This document shows, one piece after another, positions 1 to 5,606 of a stretch of 7,236 nucleotides of DNA. Numbering within the stretch: the first letter of the stretch is position 1; every line of letters starts with the position of its first letter. Under the pieces are notes generated by a model. It saw only the letters and a list, made by a program, of their open reading frames with translations, did not search any database and had not been told where the DNA came from. The position numbers and the translations under genes were made by a program. This stretch comes from Erysipelotrichaceae bacterium UBA4808 (GTDB taxonomy: Bacteria > Bacillota_I > Bacilli_A > Erysipelotrichales > Erysipelotrichaceae), in the NCBI GenBank assembly GCA_002402585.1, contig DHGC01000017.1:1-7236 (forward strand), in the 5' to 3' direction.

Positions 1-1
1 A

Positions 2-595
2 TTGAATCCTGCTGAAAATGGATACGTCTTACAAGCTGAACTTCCAGCTCCAATCGATACAACTAAAACGTATATTGCCGCCAAAGATCAACCTGAAAAG
101 AACTGTGAAGCGGGTGTCTACGCTGCGAGTTGTTCATCCATCGGTGTTGAGAATTTGGATCAATTCTTGAATCGCGATGATGTCGTATACATCGACCTCC
201 GTGATTTCAAAGACTATTCAATGAAGCATTTACGTAATTTTGAAGTAATCCCTTACTTTGCTTACATCTTCAATGCAAATGCTAACACCGACGAAACAAT
301 GGTTCAACTCTACGGTGGTGCGATTGATGCTCCTGTCGCTGTATACAAAGAATCAGACGCATTGTTGAATGCCTTGTTCCCAAAAGACAAAACAATCTTC
401 TTGATGTGTCAATCCGGTGGTCGTGTTGCGCAAATGATGAAGATCCTCGAAGTCAAAGGTTATGACATGAGCAAGATCTACAACGTTGGCGGTATGGGTC
501 AATTCACGGATGCTAAATATGCTCCTTACGTTACCAATACAGGCGAACTTTCTGTTGATGCAGCTTATATCATCAATGAAGTCAATCGTAATTGA
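2..595 (+). CDS. Rhodanese-like domain protein, 3' part (5' end outside window)
   Basis: The reading frame is open to the left edge of the window, so the TTG at position 2 is probably an internal Leu codon and the real start lies upstream. About 197 residues are visible. Residues 47-170 form a rhodanese fold: 'VVYIDLRDFKDYSMKHL' at 61-77 matches the usual D-x-R-x-x-x-x-Y-x-x-x-H-I segment, and 'CQSGGR' at 136-141 is the six-residue active loop with catalytic Cys136 and Arg141, followed by the typical helix and 'IYNVGGMGQF'. The loop is intact, so thiosulfate or polysulfide sulfurtransferase or related persulfide chemistry is possible. There is an insertion of about 35 residues (roughly 88-125) before the active loop. 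Two more Cys (35, 44) lie just before the domain. Export as a lipoprotein cannot be judged because the N-terminus is missing. The frame ends with TGA just before a terminator. Domain call sure; substrate unknown. Confidence 0.85.
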   Translation: MNPAENGYVLQAELPAPIDTTKTYIAAKDQPEKNCEAGVYAASCSSIGVENLDQFLNRDDVVYIDLRDFKDYSMKHLRNFEVIPYFAYIFNANANTDETMVQLYGGAIDAPVAVYKESDALLNALFPKDKTIFLMCQSGGRVAQMMKILEVKGYDMSKIYNVGGMGQFTDAKYAPYVTNTGELSVDAAYIINEVNRN

Positions 596-621
596 TTTAG
601 TTAAATCCTAATAGATTAAAG

Positions 622-649
622 AAAGACTCACAGCGGTGAGTCTTTTATT
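622..649. terminator. Bidirectional intrinsic terminator between converging genes
   Basis: A perfect 10-bp stem AAAGACTCAC / GTGAGTCTTT (622-631 and 636-645) with a 4-base AGCG loop is followed by TTATT on the plus strand and preceded by an A-rich run (TTAAAGAAAG) that gives a T-rich tail on the minus strand. It sits between the rhodanese gene (ends 595) and the CNNM transporter gene (stop codon 645-647), and can stop transcription from both. Confidence 0.88.
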
Positions 650-1970
650 CTGTCTCTTTTACTTTAACAACTGCTAAATCATGCGGAATGACGATGCGAA
701 CCTTAAGGATACGTTTATCTTTGATCTTCAAGATCTTAAACAAGACCCCTTCATGTTCCAGATCCATAAGCTCATGATCATCTGGAATACGTCCAAGTTT
801 ACTAATTAAGAAGCCACTTAAGGTTTCATAATCTTCTTGTGGTAGAGCCAATCCAATTTTCTCTTCAAGGATTTCCAGTTCCAGGTTGCCATCCGCATCA
901 TAGGTTTGATCACTGATTTTCACCAACGCTTTTTCATCTTCATCATATTCATCCGAGATATCACCAACGATTTCTTCAATCAAATCTTCGATGGTGATGA
1001 TGCCAGCGGTTCCACCGTATTCATCGATGACAACCGCCATATGGGTGCTGTTCTTTTGTAATTCAAAGAAGAGTTCATCCAAATGCTTCGATTCTGGCAC
1101 GAAATACGGCTTACGCATGATGCGAGCCAAACTAAACGTTTTCGTCCGCGCTTGATCATAATACTTCAACACATCCTTCAAATGCACGATCCCCACGATA
1201 TTATCCAAAGATTCATCATAGATCGGAAATCGTGTATATTGTTCATCCTTAACGATTTTCTTAACTTCAGGAAGTGTCGCATCAATAGAAATGCCACTGA
1301 TTTCACGGCGATGGGTCATGATTTCTGATACAAGTTTATTGTCAAACTCAAAGATATTATTAATCATCTCTTTTTCAGTTTCACGAATCGTACCTTTTTC
1401 TTCACCCACATCAACCATCATGCGGATTTCTTCTTCCGTCACATCATTCGGATGCGCATTCGGATCGAAACCTAAAAGACGCAGGATGCCATTGGTCGTC
1501 AAACTCAAGAGATTGACGAACGGTAAGGAAATGAAAGCGACAAACTGCAAAATGCCAACAACACCAAACGCAATCGACTCTGCTTTGTTCATCGCAATTC
1601 GCTTTGGCACCAATTCTCCAAAGACCAAGGTCAAAAACGATAAAGTTAAGGTGATCAACACAACGGAGATCGTCTTTACAATATCAGGATCGATGGATAC
1701 GAAACGGATGATCAGTTCGACCAAGGGTTCACTGAACTGATCCGACGCAAAAGCAGACGATAAAAAGCCAGCCAAGGTAACACCAATTTGGATGGTTGAT
1801 AAAAAGCGGGTGGGAGAGTCTAATACTTTAAGCAATTGTCTTGCTTGTTTATGCCCCTCATCCGCCAACATGCGCATTTTATTATCATTGATTGAGATCA
1901 AAGCCATTTCAGAAGCAGTAAAGAAAGCATTGATCGCAGTTAATACGAGTAATAGGAACACAGCCGTCAT
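645..1970 (-). CDS. CNNM/CBS/CorC_HlyC-domain membrane protein (hemolysin-C-like, probable Mg2+/Co2+ transporter)
   Basis: A 441-residue protein with the full architecture of the UPF0053 / hemolysin III-like CNNM family. Residues 1-~170 are the CNNM (DUF21) membrane domain, with hydrophobic segments near 2-24, 57-77, 98-120 and 133-160 and the family motifs 'NAFFTASEMAL' (14-24) and 'FGELVPKRIA' (117-126). Residues ~205-340 hold a CBS-domain pair ending in the hallmark 'VDEYGGTAGIITIEDL' (315-330). Residues ~350-430 are the CorC_HlyC domain. Relatives export or control Mg2+ (for example MpfA of Gram-positive bacteria and the CorC homologues); the 'hemolysin' name is historical. The ATG at 1968-1970 is the only reasonable start, because TAG lies in frame a few codons upstream. 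It lacks a good ribosome site except GGGGG 11 bases upstream, and its ATG overlaps the stop of a leader frame (ATGA), which suggests translational coupling. Family sure; the transported ion is inferred. Confidence 0.93.
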   Translation of the reverse strand: MTAVFLLLVLTAINAFFTASEMALISINDNKMRMLADEGHKQARQLLKVLDSPTRFLSTIQIGVTLAGFLSSAFASDQFSEPLVELIIRFVSIDPDIVKTISVVLITLTLSFLTLVFGELVPKRIAMNKAESIAFGVVGILQFVAFISLPFVNLLSLTTNGILRLLGFDPNAHPNDVTEEEIRMMVDVGEEKGTIRETEKEMINNIFEFDNKLVSEIMTHRREISGISIDATLPEVKKIVKDEQYTRFPIYDESLDNIVGIVHLKDVLKYYDQARTKTFSLARIMRKPYFVPESKHLDELFFELQKNSTHMAVVIDEYGGTAGIITIEDLIEEIVGDISDEYDEDEKALVKISDQTYDADGNLELEILEEKIGLALPQEDYETLSGFLISKLGRIPDDHELMDLEHEGVLFKILKIKDKRILKVRIVIPHDLAVVKVKETE

Positions 1971-2056
1971 ACAGTGTATAACCCCCGGCTACAAGCTGTA
2001 GACTTCTTATTGGTAGTGGTGGACCATCGCTGGTCACAACCAGTATCGTCGTTCAT
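1967..2056 (-). CDS. Short leader ORF (29 codons) overlapping the CNNM transporter start
   Basis: On the minus strand an ATG at 2054-2056 sits 5 bases after a perfect AGGAGG and opens a 29-residue frame starting MNDDTGCDQRW and ending GLYTV. Its TGA stop (1967-1969) overlaps the transporter ATG as ATGA. The promoter just upstream would give a 5' UTR of only about 20 bases, so the best ribosome site of this transcript belongs to this small frame, not to the transporter. The peptide is polar, has two Cys and a Thr/Lys/Ser-rich middle, and has no membrane segment. I do not recognise it. The likely role is a leader peptide that couples or tunes transporter translation. Alternatives: a sequencing or real frameshift in an N-terminal extension of the transporter, or a chance frame. 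The transporter frame has TAA and TAG stops in this stretch, so a simple extension is excluded. Confidence 0.5.
   Translation of the reverse strand: MNDDTGCDQRWSTTTNKKSTACSRGLYTV
1989..2035 (-). promoter_or_regulatory. Two small hairpins in the leader of the transporter mRNA
   Basis: In the minus-strand transcript GACCA-GCGA-UGGUC (2035-2022) forms a 5-bp stem capped by a GNRA tetraloop, extendable by GU/AC across one bulged base. It is followed by CUACA-GCU-UGUAG (2001-1989), just before the GGGGG that may serve as the transporter's weak ribosome site. Both lie inside the leader frame, so ribosome movement could open or close them. The stems are short. I see no match to the M-box or yybP-ykoY riboswitch cores. 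Confidence 0.3.
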
Positions 2057-2081
2057 AAAATCCTCCTATAAAATATGTCTA

Positions 2082-2110
2082 ATCATACACAGAGCACTTC
2101 ACGATGTCAA
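2082..2110 (-). promoter_or_regulatory. Strong vegetative promoter for leader ORF and CNNM gene
   Basis: The minus strand reads TTGACA (2110-2105), a 17-base spacer, then TATGAT (2087-2082): a perfect -35 box and a one-mismatch -10 box at ideal spacing. Transcription would start near 2075, about 20 bases before the leader ATG. The -35 box lies inside the last sense codons (Leu-Thr) of cca and overlaps nothing else, so the transporter can be transcribed independently of cca. Confidence 0.8.
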
Positions 2111-3289
2111 GTTGAGCCAAGCCAAGAGCTCTGCTTTGGAATTGACAACCAAATCTCTCATGACGCCATCCAAAGCCTTATCCAAGAGAACTTGAATCTG
2201 CTTACCTTTAATCAGGTGTTCCATCAAGTCATGTCCATCCAAATCCAGATCTTTAAGATGCACACAGACCTTCGCTTCCATCAAACTGTTTAATATGTGA
2301 TGTGCTTCCACATCGTACATCGGATCCTGCAGCTTCATCTGCATGTCCATGGCCATCTTTAGAATCGTATTCGGATATTGATGCATCATCAGCTTCAATT
2401 CATATTCATCTTTACTAAAGCGATGATGATAACAGGTATGAAGTTGGATACAATCGTGAACAAATTGTTTCGGAGCCTTCAGTGCACCAAGTCGACTTCG
2501 CATTTCGTCAATCGTGTTGGATCGAAAACAAATCACCCATTTGATACGAACATCTTCAAATTCATCCAGCATATTGATCTCAAAGTCATTCAGCTGATCC
2601 ATCTCCAATACGACATGACTCAGGATCCCTTGACCATAAAACAAAGCAAGGGATGAACGTTTCGCCTCAAAAATAAGCTGAAGCTCTTGAAAGACCCTTT
2701 CAACAGCTAAGCCACTTAGTAAATGGGCATGCGTTCTCATCGCGTTGACACTTTTCACATCGATTTTAAAATCCAATTGAGCCGCAAAGCGTAATGCTCG
2801 CAAAATACGTAAAGCATCCTCATCGAAACGCAAATGAGGCTCCCCTACACAACGAATCATCCCCGCCTCAATATCACTCTGGCCACCCACAAAATCAATC
2901 AACGCTCCTGAGATATCCATTGCCAATGCATTCATCGTAAAGTCTCGCCTTAACACATCTTCCTTAAGATGCGCAGAAAAACGTACCGCTTTGGGACGTC
3001 GATGGTCCAGCGTTGCTTCATCCACTCGATACGTTGTGATTTCAATCCACTCCCCATCAACCTTCACACCAACAGTCCCATGGTCCTTACCAATATGGGA
3101 TTGTTTATAATCCATGAATACCTTCTCAATTTCAAGGGGTTGCGCATTCGTCGTGACATCACAATCATGCGTCTCTCTTTGCAATAATAAATCACGGACA
3201 TACCCACCCACGACAAAAGCCTCGAAACCATTTGTTTCCAAGCGATTCAAGACGATTTTCACGGAATCTGGAAGTTTGTACGATATCAT
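2099..3289 (-). CDS. cca: CCA-adding enzyme / tRNA nucleotidyltransferase (class II)
   Basis: A 396-residue class II nucleotidyltransferase of the poly(A) polymerase / tRNA nucleotidyltransferase family, which adds or repairs the 3' CCA of tRNAs using CTP and ATP. Motif A is visible as 'GGYVRDLLL' (28-36) followed by the metal-binding pair Asp42-x-Asp44 in 'DCDVTT'. 'RRDFTMNALA' (114-123) is the flexible/B motif. 'EDALR' (157-161) within 'EDALRILRALRF' is the EDxxR-type nucleotide-recognition motif that reads ATP/CTP by amino-acid templating. The C-terminal half (about 180-396) is helical and fits the neck/body/tail domains; no HD domain is seen. The length is normal for Gram-positive CCA enzymes. 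The start ATG (3287-3289) has only a weak GGTAATG ribosome site. Its 3' end carries the promoter of the next gene. A poly(A) polymerase or A-adding-only enzyme is possible from sequence alone, but CCA addition is most likely. Confidence 0.92.
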   Translation of the reverse strand: MISYKLPDSVKIVLNRLETNGFEAFVVGGYVRDLLLQRETHDCDVTTNAQPLEIEKVFMDYKQSHIGKDHGTVGVKVDGEWIEITTYRVDEATLDHRRPKAVRFSAHLKEDVLRRDFTMNALAMDISGALIDFVGGQSDIEAGMIRCVGEPHLRFDEDALRILRALRFAAQLDFKIDVKSVNAMRTHAHLLSGLAVERVFQELQLIFEAKRSSLALFYGQGILSHVVLEMDQLNDFEINMLDEFEDVRIKWVICFRSNTIDEMRSRLGALKAPKQFVHDCIQLHTCYHHRFSKDEYELKLMMHQYPNTILKMAMDMQMKLQDPMYDVEAHHILNSLMEAKVCVHLKDLDLDGHDLMEHLIKGKQIQVLLDKALDGVMRDLVVNSKAELLAWLNLTS

Positions 3290-3317
3290 GTTATGACATT
3301 ACCAATCTGTGTTAAAT

Positions 3318-3346
3318 TTGTTATACTGTATGCAGTGCTTTATATA
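3318..3346 (+). promoter_or_regulatory. Probable promoter of the four-gene gntR operon
   Basis: TTGTTA (3318-3323), a 17-base spacer, then TATATA (3341-3346) fits a vegetative promoter, with a start near 3353. The first regulator begins at 3372 after AAGGA (3357-3361). This is the only good promoter seen ahead of the array, consistent with one transcript for all four regulators. Confidence 0.55.
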
Positions 3347-3347
3347 A
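3320..3347 (-). promoter_or_regulatory. Possible cca promoter, overlapping the gntR promoter
   Basis: The minus strand reads TTATAT (3347-3342), 16 bases, then TATAAC (3325-3320). The match to consensus is moderate only. It would place the start near 3312, about 23 bases before the cca ATG, and would overlap head-on with the gntR promoter and share the palindrome at 3325-3336. No better candidate is visible in this gap. Confidence 0.25.
3325..3336. promoter_or_regulatory. Palindrome in the promoter spacer, candidate regulator operator
   Basis: ACTGTATGCAGT is an inverted repeat (ACTG / CAGT arms; 10 of 12 bases symmetric) lying wholly between the -35 and -10 boxes of the gntR promoter. A perfect GTATAC (3348-3353) lies just after the -10 box. 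A dimeric repressor bound here would block the promoter, as expected for autoregulation by GntR proteins. It does not match the usual HutC-type GT-N-TA-N-AC core exactly, and a 12-base palindrome can occur by chance, so this is a candidate only. Confidence 0.35.
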
Positions 3348-3371
3348 GTATACCATAAGGACGAAAACCGT

Positions 3372-4127
3372 ATGAACTACATCCGCATCAACAAATTCTC
3401 GAAAGTCCCCTTATATGTACAACTTTATGACTCCATTAAAGCTGCGATCCAAAGTGGACAACTCAAAGACAAAGATAAACTCCCTCCTGAAGAGGTCTTG
3501 GCTGAGACATTCAACATTTCGCGTCCTGTCATTCGACAAGCGTATCGTGCGCTTCATGAAGAAGGCTTGATTGATCGTTTCCAAGGTCGAGGAAGTTATG
3601 TTCGCAAGCACATCGAATTCTCAAATCTTATTTTTAAGCAAAATTACAACCAAGAATTACGTGCACATGGATTTGAACCCTCATCGCAAATCATAAACAT
3701 TGACACCATAAACAAAGAAGATCTTCCACCCTTTCATTTTGACCTTCCTGGCTATCCCAACTACTATGTCTTGAAACGCATCCGTAAAGCCGATCAAACA
3801 CCACTCTACTTTGAAAGTTTCTTTTTGCCTCCAACCTTATTCGTTGATCTCGAAAAACACATTACGGATAACTTTTCAATCACACGTACCATCACTGAGA
3901 TTTATGGTTATCGCAATCTAACCAGTGAATGTCTACTTTCAGCAGTCAAGCTCGATGATTCCATTGCTCAACTGCTAGAGGTTGATGCGGAATCTGCAGC
4001 CATAAAATTTGATTTGATTCACCATGACACAAATGGAAAACTCATTTATTTCAAAATCAGTTATTATCCCGGTGATCGTCATAGCATCGATGTAAATCTA
4101 CGCGAGGATACGATATGGAACACTTAA
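3372..4127 (+). CDS. GntR-family regulator with UTRA domain, A-type copy 1
   Basis: 251 residues, a normal length for HutC-subfamily GntR regulators. Residues 8-78 form the winged helix: 'PLYVQL' start, recognition helix 'SRPVIRQAY' (50-58), and wing 'QGRGSYV' (71-77). Residues ~95-242 are a UTRA small-molecule-binding domain, with 'RIR' (136-138), Glu148 in 'LYFESFFLPP', and 'YYPGDRH' (231-237) near the end. The Arg-x-Arg pair is where NagR/YvoA-type members hold the phosphate of sugar phosphates, so an anionic ligand is possible; the Glu normally found in the late 'EYS' strand is replaced here ('LIYFKIS'). The ATG at 3372 follows AAGGA by 10 bases. Its 3' end overlaps the next gene by 13 bases. 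It is closest by eye to the gene at 4860 (14 of the first 20 residues identical). No target enzyme gene lies nearby. Family sure; ligand and targets unknown. Confidence 0.94.
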   Translation: MNYIRINKFSKVPLYVQLYDSIKAAIQSGQLKDKDKLPPEEVLAETFNISRPVIRQAYRALHEEGLIDRFQGRGSYVRKHIEFSNLIFKQNYNQELRAHGFEPSSQIINIDTINKEDLPPFHFDLPGYPNYYVLKRIRKADQTPLYFESFFLPPTLFVDLEKHITDNFSITRTITEIYGYRNLTSECLLSAVKLDDSIAQLLEVDAESAAIKFDLIHHDTNGKLIYFKISYYPGDRHSIDVNLREDTIWNT

Positions 4128-4852
4128 AACTAGATAAGACAAGCTCGATCCCCTTACACCAACAACTTGCGAACGAAATCAGAATGGCAATTCGATCAAA
4201 GAACTATCCACCGGGGTATAAACTTCCTACTGAGGAGGAGCTCTGTCAACATTTCGCCATTTCACGCCCCGTCGTCAGACAAGCCTATAAGCAATTGATG
4301 AGCGAAGAGTTGATCTACCGTCATAAAGGTAAAGGGAGTTTCGTCTTAAAGACCGATATTCAATACACGATGCTTGACGGAATCGTGACACTGAACGAGC
4401 AAATCAAACTGAATAATATGAGCGTTAGTATCAATGAACTCTCCAAAGAACGCATCGACTGCACAAATGAGCTTATCGAAAAGTTGGAACTAACGCAACA
4501 AAGCTCAATCATCCACATCAAACGCGTTTATTATGGCGATGATATCCCGCAATTTTACTTTGAAACCTTTCTCCCCGAAATCATTTATCCTGGATTATTT
4601 GAGAACATGCCTTCTGACCAAGCGCTCTCAACCTATATTAAAAAGCACCACCCATTTAGACCTGTTCAAACAAAACGTCATACAAAAGCACTTATCTTAA
4701 GTGAAGATATCTGCGAACATTTAAATCTACCCTCTGAGTCGGCAGGCTTTCGTATTGAAACAATCGAATACGATCAGTTCGGACGTGTGACTGAATTGAG
4801 TCATACCTATGTGAAGGGCTTGGGGACAAGCATGAATATTAAATTCTTTTAG
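4115..4852 (+). CDS. GntR-family regulator with UTRA domain, B-type copy 1
   Basis: 245 residues. The winged helix spans 10-78, starting 'IPLHQQL' (12-18), with recognition helix 'SRPVVRQAY' (50-58) and wing 'KGKGSFV' (71-77). The UTRA domain follows from ~90. It differs from the A-type copies: the phosphate-pocket position reads 'RVY' (137-139) instead of Arg-x-Arg, Glu150 is kept, the late strand keeps Glu227 ('VTELSHTYV'), and the terminal Gly-Asp-Arg motif is gone ('VKGLGTSMNIKFF'). So it may bind a different ligand, or act with its A partner. The ATG lies inside the upstream gene, 6 bases after GAGGA (4104-4108), with a 13-base overlap that favours coupled translation. It is closest by eye to the gene at 5596 (shared LDK, IPLHQQL, LIYR-KGKGSFV). 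Family sure; function unknown. Confidence 0.93.
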   Translation: MEHLKLDKTSSIPLHQQLANEIRMAIRSKNYPPGYKLPTEEELCQHFAISRPVVRQAYKQLMSEELIYRHKGKGSFVLKTDIQYTMLDGIVTLNEQIKLNNMSVSINELSKERIDCTNELIEKLELTQQSSIIHIKRVYYGDDIPQFYFETFLPEIIYPGLFENMPSDQALSTYIKKHHPFRPVQTKRHTKALILSEDICEHLNLPSESAGFRIETIEYDQFGRVTELSHTYVKGLGTSMNIKFF

Positions 4853-4855
4853 GAG
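4850..4855 (+). promoter_or_regulatory. Ribosome site overlapping the stop codon between the two pairs
   Basis: TAGGAG contains the TAG stop of the second regulator (4850-4852) and serves as the Shine-Dalgarno for the ATG at 4860 after 4 bases. Only 7 bases separate the genes, so ribosomes leaving the first pair can restart on the second, and no promoter fits between them. Confidence 0.7.
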
Positions 4856-4859
4856 ATCT

Positions 4860-5606
4860 ATGAACTACATCACGATCAATAAATTCTCGAATATTCCCCT
4901 CTATCTTCAATTAAAAAACGGCATCAAAAATGCCATCCTTTCAGGCATCCTAAAAGACAAGGATCAACTTCCTACCGAATACGCTCTCTGTGAGGTCTTT
5001 AACATCTCACGTCCAGTTGTTCGTCAAGCGTATGTGGAGCTAATCAACGAAGGTCTTGTAAAACGGATCCAAGGTAAAGGAACATTCGTCCATCGCGAGA
5101 TGATCTTTACGAATCTACCTTATAATGTAGATTATGATACACTCATTAAAGATTTAGGATTTAAGCCAGAATCCAATCAACTTAGCTTTGAAATCATCGA
5201 CAAAGAAGACCTACCACATGGCATTCGTGATATGGATTCAAATGTCTACTGTATCAAACGAATCCGAAAAGCTTCCCATATCCCCGTTTATTTAGAGTAC
5301 TTCTATGTTCCTCAAAATAAATTTCCCAATTTCGATGAAATTTATCAAGAAAACATTGGCCTCACAAAAGCACTGATGTCCTACTATCCCGATGTGAAGT
5401 ATATCGTTGATACCTCCATCAACGTTGTTATTCTGGATGACAGCCTTGCAGACATCTTGGAAGTACAGCGTAAATCTGCTTGTTTTCGTTATTTCATGAA
5501 CATGATGGATGAAAAAGGTGAGACTTACTTCAGCCGCATCTCATATTTCCCGGGTGAACGACACATTCTTGAAATCATCGCAAAGGAGAAAGACGATGTT
5601 AAATAA
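4860..5606 (+). CDS. GntR-family regulator with UTRA domain, A-type copy 2
   Basis: 248 residues. It begins MNYITINKFS, almost the same as A-type copy 1, and shares 'SG-LKDKD-LP-E' (28-40), recognition helix 'SRPVVRQAY' (50-58) and wing 'QGKGTFV' (71-77). The UTRA domain (~95-240) keeps Arg134-x-Arg136 ('CIKRIRKAS'), Glu146 and a terminal 'FPGERH' (230-235), Glu for Asp against copy 1; the late-strand Glu is replaced ('ETYFSRIS'). These A-type signatures make it a duplicate of the gene at 3372. Divergence is greatest in the middle of the UTRA domain (about 120-200), so the ligand may have changed. It overlaps the next gene by 11 bases, as copy 1 does with its partner. Family sure; ligand and targets unknown. 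Confidence 0.94.
   Translation: MNYITINKFSNIPLYLQLKNGIKNAILSGILKDKDQLPTEYALCEVFNISRPVVRQAYVELINEGLVKRIQGKGTFVHREMIFTNLPYNVDYDTLIKDLGFKPESNQLSFEIIDKEDLPHGIRDMDSNVYCIKRIRKASHIPVYLEYFYVPQNKFPNFDEIYQENIGLTKALMSYYPDVKYIVDTSINVVILDDSLADILEVQRKSACFRYFMNMMDEKGETYFSRISYFPGERHILEIIAKEKDDVK
5582..5588 (+). promoter_or_regulatory. Ribosome site that fixes the start of the fourth regulator
   Basis: AAAGGAG lies 7 bases before the ATG at 5596 and inside the end of the upstream gene. It selects this ATG over the in-frame ATG at 5509, which has no comparable site. The chosen start gives MLNKLNLDKH, which aligns with the N-terminus of the B-type copy at 4115. Confidence 0.75.

Noticed and set aside
1083..1740. 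Open frames on the plus strand of 81 and 149 codons opposite the CNNM transporter
   Set aside because: They lie fully antisense to a conserved transporter with clear domains, have no ribosome site of note, and their low-complexity, Ser/Ile/Arg-rich translations resemble no protein family.
1967..2075. Known Mg2+ (M-box) or Mn2+ (yybP-ykoY) riboswitch before the CNNM gene
   Set aside because: The 5' leader is only about 105 bases up to the transporter start, the first ribosome site is about 10 bases into it, and I see none of the conserved cores of these riboswitches.
1974..3296. Several short plus-strand frames opposite cca and its flank
   Set aside because: All are antisense shadows of the CCA enzyme or of the leader region; none has a promoter or convincing ribosome site.
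3411..3611. Minus-strand 66-codon frame inside the first regulator
   Set aside because: Antisense to the well-conserved winged-helix region, with no supporting signals.
5509..5595. Longer N-terminus of the fourth regulator starting at 5509
   Set aside because: No ribosome site, about 100 bases of overlap with the previous gene, and the extra 29 residues do not match the B-type copy; AAAGGAG before 5596 decides the start.
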